Made by a program: the position numbers and the translations under genes. DNA of 64,000 bases, from contig CM032123.1 of NCBI GenBank assembly GCA_018894105.1, positions 5,705,001-5,769,000 of the forward strand. Direction: 5' to 3'. Shown here in pieces: positions 22,152 to 34,327 of this stretch (within the stretch, counting starts at the first letter, position 1; every line of letters starts with the position of its first letter). The notes below the pieces were generated by a model. That model did not search any database. It was given only the letters and a program-made list of their open reading frames with translations, and was not told where the DNA came from. The stretch is from Jacaranda mimosifolia (taxonomy: Eukaryota; Streptophyta; Magnoliopsida; Lamiales; Bignoniaceae).

Positions 22152-23870
22152 TCAGAGTTTGACAGGAACAGCCTTCTGCAACGAAAACTTAAACTTTTCG
22201 TTCATATTCATTTCTTCTGGCTTAACTTTCCCTTCAAGTTTCCAATCGAAGTTGTGAATTAGGGAGGCCAACATGAGGTGCCCCATGCGGTAAGCCAAAG
22301 GTAATCCTGGACATATTCTCCTCCCTGAGCTAAATGGAATAAGCTCAAAATCTTGGCCCCTAACGTCTATTCTGTTGTCTAAAAATCTTTCAGGCTCAAA
22401 AGAATCAGAATTTAACCATATAGAAGTATCTCTGCCTGATGCCCATACATTAACAAGTATTTGAGAATTCTTGGGTATTATGTAACCATTAATTTCTGTA
22501 TTAGCCTCAGTTTTGTGAGGTATTAGTAAAGGAGCCGCTGGATGAAGCCTCAAAGTTTCTTTGAATACTGCATGTAAGTATGGCAACTTGGATATGTCTG
22601 ATTCTTCAACTTGTCCTTTTTGGCCAATGACAGTTTGAAGCTCGTTCCTTGCTCTTGCCATCTTCATTGGATTGTGGATTAGTTCTGCCATGGCCCATTC
22701 TACGGTGGCTGCACTTGTATCTGTTCCCGCAATAAGTAAATCCTAACATAAAGGGACAAAAGTTAATGCACAAGGTTACGCCATCTTAATTATATATAAA
22801 AAAAATTCTTTATGGACCGTAAATTTTAAGAAAGAAAATAAAATGAATTGAAAAAAAAAAAAGAAAATTAAAGAGTAACATACACAACTATCATTTGAAA
22901 TGACGAAATATTTTTCTGATCAAAATTTTAGAAACCAACGTGAATTTGGTATTTTTCTTGTTAAAATTATAAAGGAAAATTCAGGAAAGAGATCACTTAC
23001 CATGAGAAAATGTACTCTGCCTTCCCGGGATAGTTCACCATCATATTTGCAGCTGATGTCAAGTAGTGCCTCCAGTAGATCATTTTTGGACTCAGAATCG
23101 ATAGATGCGCGGCTTCCTGATTGCAATCTCCGACCAATTATATCATCAAAGATTCTAATCATTTTCCCATAATAAAACGCCGATTTGCGCCTAAGCCCTA
23201 GAGGATCAAAGGGCTTAAGTAGTCAGCAATGTTTGGCGCGCCTAGGGCTTCCATTTTACCATGCAAAATTTCCTTGAATTCTTGCGACGAATCTGAACTA
23301 TACTCACCAAAATCTGTCGAAAACAAACTGGCTGAAATAAGGTTCAGCGCTGTAGTAAAGGCAGCATCACAAATATCCACAACTCGGCAGCTATCGCAGC
23401 ATTCTTGCACATATTCACGCAGTTTCTTCAGCTTTTCCTGGCGGAGGTCCTGGCTTGCATCAAGTCTCTACTGCGAAAGCATCTGCTCTTTGCATATTCT
23501 CCGAAGAACCCTCCACTGGCTGTCCGCCGGGAGCCACCCAATTGAAATCTTGTTGTGGCCGTATACTTCGGATGCAGCTGGGTGGGGTCGACCGGAGAGA
23601 ACCTGATCATGCTTTTGAAGTACTTGTTTAGCAAGTTCCGGTGAGGATACAACTATTGTGACTATGCTGCCCAACTTGAGGTGCATGAGAGGGCCATAAA
23701 TCATCGAGAGTTTGGCAAGTGGGGGTTTTGCCCAAGATGGAGAATGTTTCTAATAATCGGAAAAAGTGGAGGCCCTGGAGGAAGGCTGGCTGGTCTTCCA
23801 GGTGGTAAAATTGATGTGAGGATATGAAAAAAAGGCCACGACAGAATACATAGCAGATACAAAAATGGGA
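22152..23870 (-). pseudogene. CYP76-type cytochrome P450 pseudogene
   Basis: Paralog of the intact P450 at 54808-56553 with the same two-exon layout: exon 2 is 22152-22742, the intron 22743-23000 with GT-AG ends, and exon 1 extends upward from 23001. Damage seen by alignment to the intact copy: the start codon context is replaced near 23865, a net 7-base loss lies near 23720, an in-frame TAG at 23468-23470 replaces a Leu-Gln pair, and a 10-base deletion lies near 23217, just before the conserved Asp-Pro. Exon 2 is open throughout and keeps EXXR, PERF and the heme cysteine, but the loop reads FSSGRRICPG, with Ser where Gly is usual. Exon 2 alone could not fold into an enzyme. It is a dead duplicate, not a sequencing error, because several independent lesions occur. 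Confidence 0.93.
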
Positions 23871-23913
23871 CATACCAGTTAATTAGTTGAGAAAGATAAT
23901 ATGTAGAAGTAAT

Positions 23914-23916
<3 letters not shown>

Positions 23917-23945
<29 letters not shown>
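23917..23945 (-). promoter_or_regulatory. Expanded (TA)n at the former TATA position
   Basis: In the intact copy a short TTATATATATAATTA lies at this place before CAACTT. In the pseudogene the TA run has grown to about 14 repeats. Confidence 0.6.
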
Positions 23946-25300
23946 AGTTGAACTACTAATGGGAGGAGGTTGAGAGAAATTTGATACTTCTGTCATATGT
24001 TGAGACTTGAGAGGCTAAGTAAGTACTCCGTTCCACTTATATAACGGCGAGACCTTCAAAGAGGACAAGCATATGTAACAATTTCTTGACACAGAATATT
24101 TTTTACCAAATTGTTTTTCTCATGACACGAAGTTCTACAAATTCACTAGTAAGTTTGCCAGGGCCACTAGGAACAAATTGTTTTGCATCTTTATTTTTAG
24201 TGTCATGCTATTTTATTATAACTTTATTTTTAATTTTAGTTCAACTATCTTTTGTTATATTAATATCATAAAGGTATAATGAAAAATACAAATGCAAATT
24301 TGAATTACAAAGATAAGATATAGTATTTAATATGAAGTATATCTAATAGAAAGCATCGTTCATCCCAAAATTATCGCTATTCAATATGAATTCACTTATA
24401 ATACTTATAGCTCAATTTGAATATTAGAGCATTTTGAGGTTGAAAAATGATATTATCTAAAGTAAAGGACCGATATTCCTCACAAATATGGGAGAAGACA
24501 GACTAAAGCAATGGTCCCATTTTCACCTTCTCATTTTCAATTAACCTTTTACATACAAATGTGAAACAAAGCTAAGCATTTCATCAGTTATAAACTGCTC
24601 ATAAATCGGAGGGATAGCTTTCATGAATCATGAGGCTATAAAAGTACAAACATCGATTGTGACATTAAGTGGCTGCCAAACAAGATATTTTTGAATATCA
24701 AGTTGCTGTCCAACAAGATAAGTTTGCTGCCCCAAATCTTGGAATGTTAAAATATTATGGCTATATGACATTTATGTAATATTATTTATCAAATATTGAA
24801 GTTTATGTAATAAGATAGTCAATTATGTTTTTAATTATTCATGGTTTTGATGTGGACAAGTGAATATATAGTATTCTATGTCCAAATATTTTGATGGTTG
24901 ACATCTTTAAATGTTTCATTTAAAAAGAGTGTAAACCTGTAATTATCCCCAAAAAAATTAAAAAAAAAATCCGTAAATCATTAATTATTTTTATTATGAG
25001 TGAATAGTAAACACTATATGTAAATTAGGAATCATATTTTTCACTGTAATTTATCTCAGATGACGAGACACTTGTTTTCGTTTTTATTATATATGCATGT
25101 GATCGTCGGTAGATAAATCCACTTGCTTGAAAAATTGCGTAATGCAATGTCACTTCACAGTCCCCACTTCACTAGAAGCTTTCAAGTGTTTAATTTCGAC
25201 ATTAATAAATCATGATCTTATATAAATTGAGGAGCGTTTCAACAATTTGTGACCTTGGGATTTCGTGGTAGATTAAGTATAATGTCAAAGCGAAATAATA
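23946..25300. other. Upstream flank of the P450 pseudogene
   Basis: No gene. It aligns with 56625-58325. It contains the empty target site CTA (24503-24505) for the MITE found at 57215-57580 in copy B. GGGATTTCGTGGTAGATTAA (25258-25277) is identical at 58286-58305. Confidence 0.75.
24137..24268 (+). repeat. 132-bp repeat, second copy at 26488-26616
   Basis: Both copies share AACAAATTGTTTTG, TATTTTATTATAACTTTATTTT and CTTTTGTTATATTAAT. The second copy stops exactly where the long LTR begins (26617), so the repeat supplies the pre-insertion sequence. No counterpart lies at the matching place in the intact P450 flank. Confidence 0.75.
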
Positions 25301-25305
25301 TACAT

Positions 25306-25401
25306 TGCATTTATATTTGCGTTAGAGATGATCTCATGACATATTTAAGTGTGTCAGAGTAAAATTGTCATGGGATCATCTATAACATAGATATAAATGC
25401 A
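25306..25401. repeat. Inverted repeat, two 36-nt arms and 24-nt loop
   Basis: Left arm 25306-25341 (starts TGCATTTATATTTGCGTTAG) and right arm 25366-25401 pair at about 31 of 36 positions. It could be a very small foldback element or a hairpin transcript. The intact P450 flank lacks it after the matching point. Confidence 0.8.
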
Positions 25402-26487
25402 TTGCATCTCACCTCCTTTCATGAGAGAAATTTTTGTTTCATGTTACAAGTTTTTTTCATTTACTGTGAAATTTGATTTTTACGTTTCTCTCTATGATTA
25501 TTTGTTTGAGGAGGAACCCAAAAGCAACTGATTACTATATTGGAGGCAAAGAACATCTTAATTTAGGCTATATTTGGTTTCATTTTGAGAGACCGGTATC
25601 ATGTTTTTGCAACCAAAATTGTGAAATTGTGTTTGTTTTGCCTTATCCAAATGGTTTTCTACCTATATTCAAATTATGTCCTCTTATTTTCAAATCCTAT
25701 ACCAGATCAGAGAACACAAAGACATTTCACTGGTTTTCGTTGGGCAAATAGCAATCTACTATTAAATTAAGAATCCAAAACTAAAATGCTTCCCCAATTA
25801 TCCTTTCAACATTAAATTCAAGAAATTTCAATTGAACCAAAAAAATTACCTTGAAACCACCAAAACAATCAGAAATTGGAATAACAAACAAAATCTTGAC
25901 TCAAATACCTTCATTCACAAATATCAGAAAAACTATATAGAAATTTAGCAAAATAAATCAAACAAAAATCACTTTTTTAATTGTCTAACAAGAAGAAGTA
26001 GATGCCGGGTGAATGAGTTGATTTTTTGGGAAAAATACAATTTGCGGTAGAGTAGAATAATGCGAGAACCACAACTGGCAAAAGCACGCCGCACTTGGGT
26101 CGGCCACTCTCCTGCTTTTCATTTCCATCCACGACATCGTTGATACAGGCCGATGGTGAATTTCGAAAATTTAGAGCATTGGGGGTTGGGGCATTCGGCG
26201 AGATTCAATTTGGGGAGGGTTTATTTGTTTAGTTTAATTTTATCAAATTTATTTTTCTTTTCTCACTTTTCTATTTTGTAGGTTTTGTTTTTTAATTGTA
26301 TATTACTTTTTGATAAAGGTAATTAAGGCATTTCATACTTGAATCTATTTTACTATTAATTTAATTAGAAAAGATTAGTATAGCAAATTGGCATAATTAT
26401 TAATGGTTTAAAAAATTATTTTTACAGTTGTCAATTTTTTAAGGGGTATAGGATGGTAAATTAAAATCATAGTTATGAGACCCTAGC
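25402..26487. other. Intergenic with one short unrecognised ORF
   Basis: Mostly AT-rich. A GC-richer patch at 26040-26220 stands out. On the minus strand 25985-26137 encodes 50 residues starting MSWMEMKSRRVADPSAAC, which I cannot assign. It may be a gene fragment or chance. Confidence 0.3.
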
Positions 26488-26616
26488 TAGCCAACCCGGT
26501 AGTACATTTGCCAGCGTCACTAAGAACAAATTGTTTTGTATCATTATTTTTTGTTGTGCTTATTTTATTATAACTTTATTTTCAATTTTAGTTCAATTAT
26601 CTTTTGTTATATTAAT
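26488..26616 (+). repeat. Second copy of the repeat at 24137-24268
   Basis: See the entry at 24137. The copies differ by scattered changes. In the first copy the sequence continues ATCATAAAGG where this one is interrupted by the LTR. Confidence 0.75.
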
Positions 26617-28745
26617 TGTAACACCCCTAAATTTAGCATTTTAGAAGGTAAGATTTCAAAAATCAAAATATTAATTTGACAAAATTTTTGGGGTTCTAAA
26701 TATAAATAAGGACTTAATTTTAGGACATTTGAAAATTTTGGGGGTCAATTTGTAAATACTTTCGGTCAACTAGGTCAATTTAAGGCACTAAACAAGTTGA
26801 GGGCTGAATTGAAAACTGAGAAAAGTTTCAAGGGTCAATTCAAATTTTTTGAAAATTCCCTATAAGCAACAATCCACCTCCCATACTTCTTCAAATTCAT
26901 ACATGCAAACCCCTCTTCCCTTTTTGGCGAACTCCCCTCCGGCGCCCACAAAGCTTGACACTCTATACACCATTGTACTCTCCTCAACTCAAGGAACGCA
27001 CCGGTACCAACATTTCGTGGAGAGAATTGGTGAATTGTCGGGGAATTAAGCTCCAAATAGAGCCTCATGGCGGTGGTGATGGGTTGCTTAGTTTCGATGA
27101 TAGAAACTCATAAACAAGGAGTGGCTTTTGATGGGCTTAGTGCGAGGAAGATAATGGTGTCTTCAATTTGAGGAACCGATGATGGACGGAGGAGTAATTG
27201 AAGAAAAAATGGTACGGCGGCAGAAGCGCAACTGCACCGATTTCTGCTAAATTGGACGACAAGATGGTGGCGGGTGTTGAAATTGATTTGGGGATCTTGA
27301 TCAGCGTAGCAAGGTGCATCTTTTGGTGGTGTCTAGACTCCATTCCTACGGCAGCGCAGTGGCACTCCAGCAACTGACCACCAGTTTGATCGTGACGGCG
27401 ACCTGAGTACATGCGGGCTGTTATCGTGTGATGATTTGGCCTCGAATTCGGTCAATCCGGTAAAACACCAATTAATCAGATGATCTGATTCCTGACTTAA
27501 TCTGATTGAGTTGATAGCTTAAATTCTAATGTAGAAATAAGTTAATTTGGACCAAACTTATGATTAGGGATCGAAATGATCGTATGTGATTTTAATATAA
27601 AGTGAAACATGGACTCAGATCATTAATTAGAAGCTAATTATCATTAAATTGGGCTATTTGATATAATTGAGGAATCTAAATTATATAATGTCATAAAGAT
27701 TGCTTGTTACTAAGAAAACGTGTAAAATTTGTACAGATAGCCTAGATTTATTTATCATGGACTCAGAGCATTAAAGTTGAGATTATGGGTAAAATTCTAA
27801 TTAAACAGCTAAATGTCTCCTGATTGGGCTCAGTTAAAATGTTAAGATAATTACTGATATTAAGTTAAGATTAATCGTACCAATTGTAATCATGGACCAT
27901 CAAGATAAGATTTATGATGTCAAGTCGAAATGTTTGGATATATAAATTGTGTACAGTGTTAGTGGGCCCAGATTTGTAAGTGGAACATAATTATTGTTAA
28001 TTAAATTAATCGGTGTAATTATTTGTCCGAACTTTATGTAATGTTGCAAGGATTAATTATTAACAGAATATTCTAGCTTAAGTTAGCGTATACAAAATAG
28101 GGCAAGAACCTGGGTTAGGTAGATGTGTCTCGTAATCAGTAACACCCGATATTAAGGTATAAATGGTTTAATTATTGCTAAAGGATACAGTGCAAGCATT
28201 TTGACATATAATATGCTCTATGGGAATAGGTGACGAAGAGCTAGGATCTCCAAGACCATAAGACGTGATAGCATCTCTGTGGAATTTTAAGGTGAGGGTT
28301 AGCCTAACTTTCTTCGGGGAATTAAGTGAATGTTCCTTGATTGTTTGAATTCCTTATGTTTCTTTGTTAAAACTAAATTGTACTCGTTCTAGTGTCCAGA
28401 ACATCTATTATGACATATGTTATCGATCTCATATACTCTACAGCCTTGTTGGCTTCCCTCACTCATATTGATATTGTGGGTCTTGCCGACCAAGTTCATT
28501 TCATGCTTCTGGTTAAATCGTTTTGTACACTGTTTATATGGCCTTGTCGGCCAATTGTTACAGATTGAACTATTATGTTTAATTTCACGGATATGCTTTC
28601 GATCAGTTATTTGAATACGTATCATCTGTTAATACTATGTTTAGATCACCTCGAGAATGCTCTTGGGGGGTTACCATCTTATGGGATGCCATAGTGCAGG
28701 ATGGGCTTGGGGCTAGGTCCGAAAAGACGACCAGGCGGTATGATC
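26617..28745 (+). mobile_element. Truncated long LTR of the TGTAACACCCC family
   Basis: It starts TGTAACACCCCTAAATTT exactly at the end of the 26488 repeat. It shares with the other family members the start, a short GC-richer block after about 250 bases (26870-27420), the GCCGACCAAG/GTCGGCCAATT region and GACGACCAGGCGGTATGA near 28727. Compared with the member at 33159-36631, the last 0.9 kb is missing. Probably a 3'-truncated LTR; no internal retrotransposon sequence adjoins it. Confidence 0.7.
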
Positions 28746-29345
28746 ATTATAATATTTGAAATTAAAATGTTTCCAATTTAATTGTATACATATATGTAGT
28801 CCATAATTTAATTAATTGTTTTCTATTATCATAAGTGCAACTTACATTTAATGTTTCCAATTTATACAACTAACAAAATATACTATATATAGGGTTTTAT
28901 TTTTAACTAATACATTCAAATAATGTCGCATTTTATCCAAATAATACCTACTGTATTGTTGTATCATACGATGATAATCACATTAATCATCAAAATACTA
29001 AAATTCAATCGTATCAAAATATTATTTTGCCGACATGCATTAACAGAAGACTATGTCCTAAAAAAGCACCTCAATATATATATATATATATATATGAAAG
29101 AAAAATCATAAATTAATTCAAACCCATCATTTATATTCAATATGGGATGCTCTCGTCATTTTAATTCCTTCTCCCCACTAAAAGAGGATTGGTTTAATCC
29201 GTCGGCAAAGTGCACATGGGATGTAAAAAAGAGCACATATGACACATGATTGAGGATACAGAACACATGGGTTCTGTTGTTTAGTGACACAGACGATCGA
29301 GTAACATGGATGTCGACGAATAATTAATGTTGACTACATAATATT
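28746..29345. other. AT-rich spacer, nothing recognised
   Basis: No ORF of note. An AT microsatellite lies near 29074-29094. Confidence 0.5.
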
Positions 29346-29434
29346 ATCATATACTAATATTTCAAATATATGTATATACATTATCTTGGTTCATTAGCAT
29401 AGAAATTAAAATATTTGAAATATTAGTATATGAT
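29346..29434. repeat. Perfect 24-bp inverted repeat
   Basis: The arms 29346-29369 (ATCATATACTAATATTTCAA...) and 29411-29434 are exact reverse complements separated by 41 bases. It marks the left edge of the recognisable Helitron copy 1. The inner sequence TTATCTTGGTTCATTAGCAT belongs to the Helitron. Confidence 0.85.
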
Positions 29435-30360
29435 CATTATACATACATTCATCTACAAGAAAGAAAGAAAAAACATATCAAGAGAATGTTGTATAGAAAA
29501 AAGAAAATAAATATTTTTAGATTTTTAATTAGTGAAGTTTTATGTTTAGATTATTCTAGTATTTATATTTTTAGAGATTTTAGCTTACATTAGAAATTTT
29601 CTCAGTTATGATTTAGCTAGATATAATACTTAAAATTAAATTTTAATAAGTTATATATTACTATAATATTGTATATATGAAAAATTTATATATACACAAT
29701 ATATATAGAGCAAAAATATTAATTATATTGTGCATGGTTAAAACACACATATATATATACATGTATATGTATTCATTCGTAATTGTATTAAAAAATACAA
29801 CTATTAAATAATATATTGAAGAGTTACAAAAATTATATATTAATAAAGAGAGTTATAAAAATTATTAAATAAAAAGCTACATATATGTTAAGATATATTT
29901 ATATATATATTCGGTATTCAGTAAAATTAAACATATAGCTATAAAAATGAATTAATATAGTTTTTATATTAATATTAGAATAAATGTTGATAGGTTATCG
30001 AATAAAAAATATTTTGACATGAAAAATAAGGATAAAATTAACTTATCCACGTCACTACCATATAAGAAAAATACTTAATCAACTCAATTTGTTTTTTTCT
30101 AATTTATCCTAGTGCATAAATATAAAATTAAAAATATTAAAAAAATAATATGAAGTTTATAAATAACTGCATTTTCAAAAATATAAAGTTTAACTCTCAA
30201 ATAAAATGATTTTATAGAGGCGAAGAAAAAAGATAAATAATGTTCTATTTTAAATACTAAATTGCATGTTTAAATTATTTTTAATATAAATTATTGTTAG
30301 AGGTTTTAACTTTGCATGTCACGTTAATTAAATTTCACTTATATATGCTTGGCAATATAC

Positions 30361-30394
<34 letters not shown>

Positions 30395-30932
30395 ACATAA
30401 ATTGTTTGAAAAATCAGATTTGAGAATGTAAATAACAAATATAGAAGAACTTGCAAGGAGTACAAAAATTATATGTTAAGAAAAGGAGTTAAAAAATTAA
30501 TATAAAAGTTATACATATTAATATATGTATATATATTGAATAATAATCCAAATTAGATATGGAGTTACAAAAGATGAACTAAGACAGTCTTTTTACATTA
30601 ATATTAAAATAAAAATTGATAGATTAATATTATATATAGATATATATGTTGACATAGATAAAAGGAATAAAATTAACAATATAATAAGGAGTTACAAAAA
30701 TTATATATTAATGTAGGGAATTACAAAAATTAATATAGAAAGTTATATATATATATATATATATTATATCGAAATATGTTGACTTAAAGAAGAAAAATCT
30801 GCTAATATGCAATAGGGAGTTATATATGGAATATATTTACATGACAAATATGAACAAAACTAACTTATTCACACCATTGCTACATAATAAATATACTTAA
30901 ATAGGATTGCACATTATTTTACTTTATATATA
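29377..30932 (-). mobile_element. Helitron copy 1, lacking its 3' end
   Basis: It aligns with the middle and 5' parts of copies 2 and 3 (TTATCTTGGTTCATTAGCATAG near 29383, then several TTACAAAAATTATATATTAA-type blocks). Its 3' terminal hairpin and CTAG are missing at the left. It ends where copy 2 begins (30933). No RepHel protein frame, so it is non-autonomous. Confidence 0.7.
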
Positions 30933-31324
30933 CTAGTTATTAGCCCCTGCATTGCATAGGACAATAAATTTAAAATTTTATTTTATTTAATTTTAACTAT
31001 AATTTAGATATTAATACATTTTTAAAAATTTTACAAATAAAATACTTAAAAAAAATTAAGAATTTCATTGATATAATATAATTGATGATGTAAATGAGAC
31101 ATAATAATATTTTATATGAATATAGTTTATGTAACATCATATCAAATCTCATTCATTAATCTATTTCAGATAGAAATCAAGGCCTAAATGTTAAATCACT
31201 TTATATATTCAATAAATTATTCATAAATATAGTAGAAGATAAGATAAAGAAAATTGCTTTCACATTAACTTAGTTCGAAGAAATTAAATAATTCAATATT
31301 GAAAATGAACTTAGGTGATAGAAG

Positions 31325-31998
31325 ATAAAATGTTTTAATTTGCCATAAATTTGAGATTTCAATTTTTTTTTATAAATTATCTTAGTTTATTAGCATAAAA
31401 AATTAAAACATTAGAAAAAAAATATGAGCATTACACATACATATATTTTCAAGAAAAGAAAATAAAATTTGACGTACCAAGAAAATGAACAAATAAAATT
31501 GGAGAAAAAAGAAGACAAATATTTTTTTTATATTTTTAAATAGTAAATCGTATGTTTAGAATATTCCAGTACATATATTTTTAAAGATTTTTAGATTAGA
31601 TTTAGAAATTTTTCCCAACTATGATTTGACTTAATCAAAATATTAAATTATGGAATAAGAGATAAAATATTTTAATTTGCCATAAATTTGAGATTTCAAT
31701 TTTTTTTTTATAAATTATCTTAGTTTATTAGCATAAAAAATTAAAACATTAGAAAAAACATATGAGCATTATACATACATATATTTTCAAGAAAAGAAAA
31801 TAAATTTTGACGTACCAAGAAAATGAACAAATAAAATTGGAGAAAAAAGAAGAAAAATATATTTTTTATATTTTTAAATAGTAAATCGTATATTTAGAAT
31901 GTTCCAGTATATATATTTTTAAAAAATTTTAGATTAGGTTTAGAAAATTTTCCCAATTATGATTTAACTTAATCAAAATATTAAATTACGGAATAAGA
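31325..31998 (-). repeat. 337-bp tandem duplication inside Helitron copy 2
   Basis: Two adjacent units (about 31325-31661 and 31662-31998) share TTTAATTTGCCATAAATTTG, TTGACGTACCAAGAAAATGA and most of what lies between. Copies 1 and 3 have the unit once. Confidence 0.85.
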
Positions 31999-33660
31999 GA
32001 TATCTCACGGAGAAACATAGTATAATATGCTTAAAATTAAATTATAATAAATTCTATATTACTATAATACTCATATATATAAAAAGCTTATATATACAGA
32101 ATACGTATGAAGCTTAATTAAATTGTAATATTGATAAATACATCTATATATATACACAATAATGTATATATATACACACACATATGTATATGTTCATCCA
32201 TAATTATATTAAAAAAGCATAAATACTAGATAATACAAGAAGGACTTATAAAAATTATAAATTCATAAAAGAGATTTATAAAAATTATTAAAAAAAGTTC
32301 TATATACACACACACACATTGAGTATTTACTAAAATTAAATACGTAGTTATAGAAATAAAATAATATAGATTTTTATATTAGTATTAAAATAAATATTGG
32401 TAAGATAACAAACATAAAAATATAATGACATGAAAAAAATGGATAAAATTAACTCATCCATATCATTAGCACACAAAAGAAATACTTAAATCAGGACTTA
32501 ATTTTTTTTTTTTCTAAATTATCGTGATTCATAAATACAATAATAAAAAATATTAGAAACTAATATAAATATTATAAAATATTTGCATTATTTAAGAAAA
32601 ATAATTTAATTCACAAAGAGAATGATTTTATTGAAGTGGAGGAAAAAAAAAGATAAATATTAGTTTATTTTGAAGTAGTAAATTGTATGTCGAAATAATT
32701 TTTATTATAAACCATTGTTAGGATTTTTAACTTAAGCAAGACATGTCGATTATTTGCATTGACAAATATACTCATATATAGACCTGGTTATATGTGTGTG
32801 TGTGCATTTATTCATAATTATTAAAAAAAATTAAATTTTGAGAATGCAAATGACAAAATTTGGAAGAAACTATTAGACAATATTTATAAAAAGAAGTACA
32901 AAAACTATATATTAAAGTAAGGAGTTATAAAAATTAATATAAATTATATATTAATATGTATACATATATTGATTATTTATCAAAATCAGATATGGGGTTA
33001 CAAAAGACGAACTAATATAATCTTTTTACATTAATATTAAAATAAATATTGATAGAATATTATTATTTGTGTATATATATGTTGATATAGGCAAAAAGAA
33101 TAAAATTAATAATATAAGAAGGAGATACAAAAATTATATATTAATATAGGGAGTTACATGTAACGCCCCCACTCAGGACAACACCTAAGTCGAGGCGCTA
33201 CTCAGTTCAATCTTAAATTGAACCTACAAATCAATTAACAGTCCATAATCAAACATTTTAAGCTTATCAGAAATAAAAGCGGATTCCAACTTAAACAAAA
33301 TTGTCATAAGTCAATAAATTTGAACCTTAAACAATCCTGTAACATACAACACATATACTAAATACATGCCACAAAATCTCAAATTCAACTTATCAGAAGT
33401 AGCGGAATTTCAAATTTAACAGACTCGTCAACCCACTAAGTAAATGAAATGATTCACATTCTTACATAACAAAATATTTACATTCCTTAAGTCGACTATA
33501 TCAACATGATATATCATAGCATCTTGATTCCATGTTTAGCAATTAGATAATTTCTATATATATACAATCAATATCTGATCGATTACAAAATATTCATGTT
33601 CTGCCTGGAGTCCAAACCTTCACTTAATCTCTCTATGAAAGAATCAAAATAAACGAGGGT

Positions 33661-33675
33661 AAGTCCAAAGGACTT
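33661..33675 (-). other. Conserved palindrome in the solo LTR
   Basis: AAGTCCAAAGGACTT can form a 6-bp stem. The same place in the other two full LTRs has related palindromes (40334-40348, 52609-52622). Confidence 0.55.
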
Positions 33676-34327
33676 AGTGAAGAAGAAGAAAATGATAAGA
33701 TGTAAAGGAAAACTATTGAGATACAACAATCAGCAATAAAATTCGATAATAAGCAAGACTTTTCAATAGGAACAAAATTTGGTAATAAGCAAGAATTTCT
33801 TTAACGTGATTAACAGAGTACATGACACATATGATATCGAATTTGACATACTGTTGGTCATTCCAACCTTATTACTCCTAAATCAAATTACAATTGCGAG
33901 TATCGAGCATCGATACAGTATAAATAGAATTTTCTTATCACTCCATTGCTCGAGCACTCAGCTCGGCGGGTAACAACTTGATTGTATGGCATGGCTGGTC
34001 ATATGCCGGATCCCGTCACTCACACTTTGCTACCTCCAGCTATCTGTAAGTCAGGATCGTAAGTGGGTACTAGCCGTAAGACCTGTGTTCGTCGGTCCAT
34101 TCCGCCTGGCCGTCTTTCAGTCCTAGTCCTTGGCCCAAACCCCTCGTTGCGACCCTCCAGGTGAAAACCGCCCATGGCGTCCCATGAGTTGGAAATCGCC
34201 CATGGCATCCTATGGGTTGAAAAGATATAATGCCAACAGATAATAATTTAACCTTTAAAGCAATAATATGAGTATAACCAAACAAAGTCTAGAAGACATC
34301 TAGTACTGAAATTCAGATGTGCTACCG

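Larger units (their letters stand above)
18318..25300. repeat. Segmental duplication, copy A (carries the P450 pseudogene)
   Basis: Collinear with 49341-58320 in many blocks: 18318-18540 with 49341-49500, 21090-21500 with 49530-49640 plus 53770-54050, 21940-23870 with 54590-56550, 23880-24075 with 56575-56755, and 24430-25290 with 57150-58325. Both copies carry a minus-strand P450 in the same place. Gaps in the alignment correspond to mobile elements inserted in only one copy. Confidence 0.85.

Noticed and set aside
22152..22742. P450 exon 2 of the pseudogene as a separate functional gene
   Set aside because: It lacks the membrane anchor and substrate-recognition half, and begins at a splice acceptor instead of a start context.
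22900..23606. Plus-strand ORFs opposite the P450 pseudogene, and similar ones at 55601-56230
   Set aside because: Antisense shadows. The minus-strand frames carry the P450 motifs.
25473..25770. ORFs of 92 and 61 residues
   Set aside because: Overlapping frames in AT-rich DNA without recognisable domains or signals.
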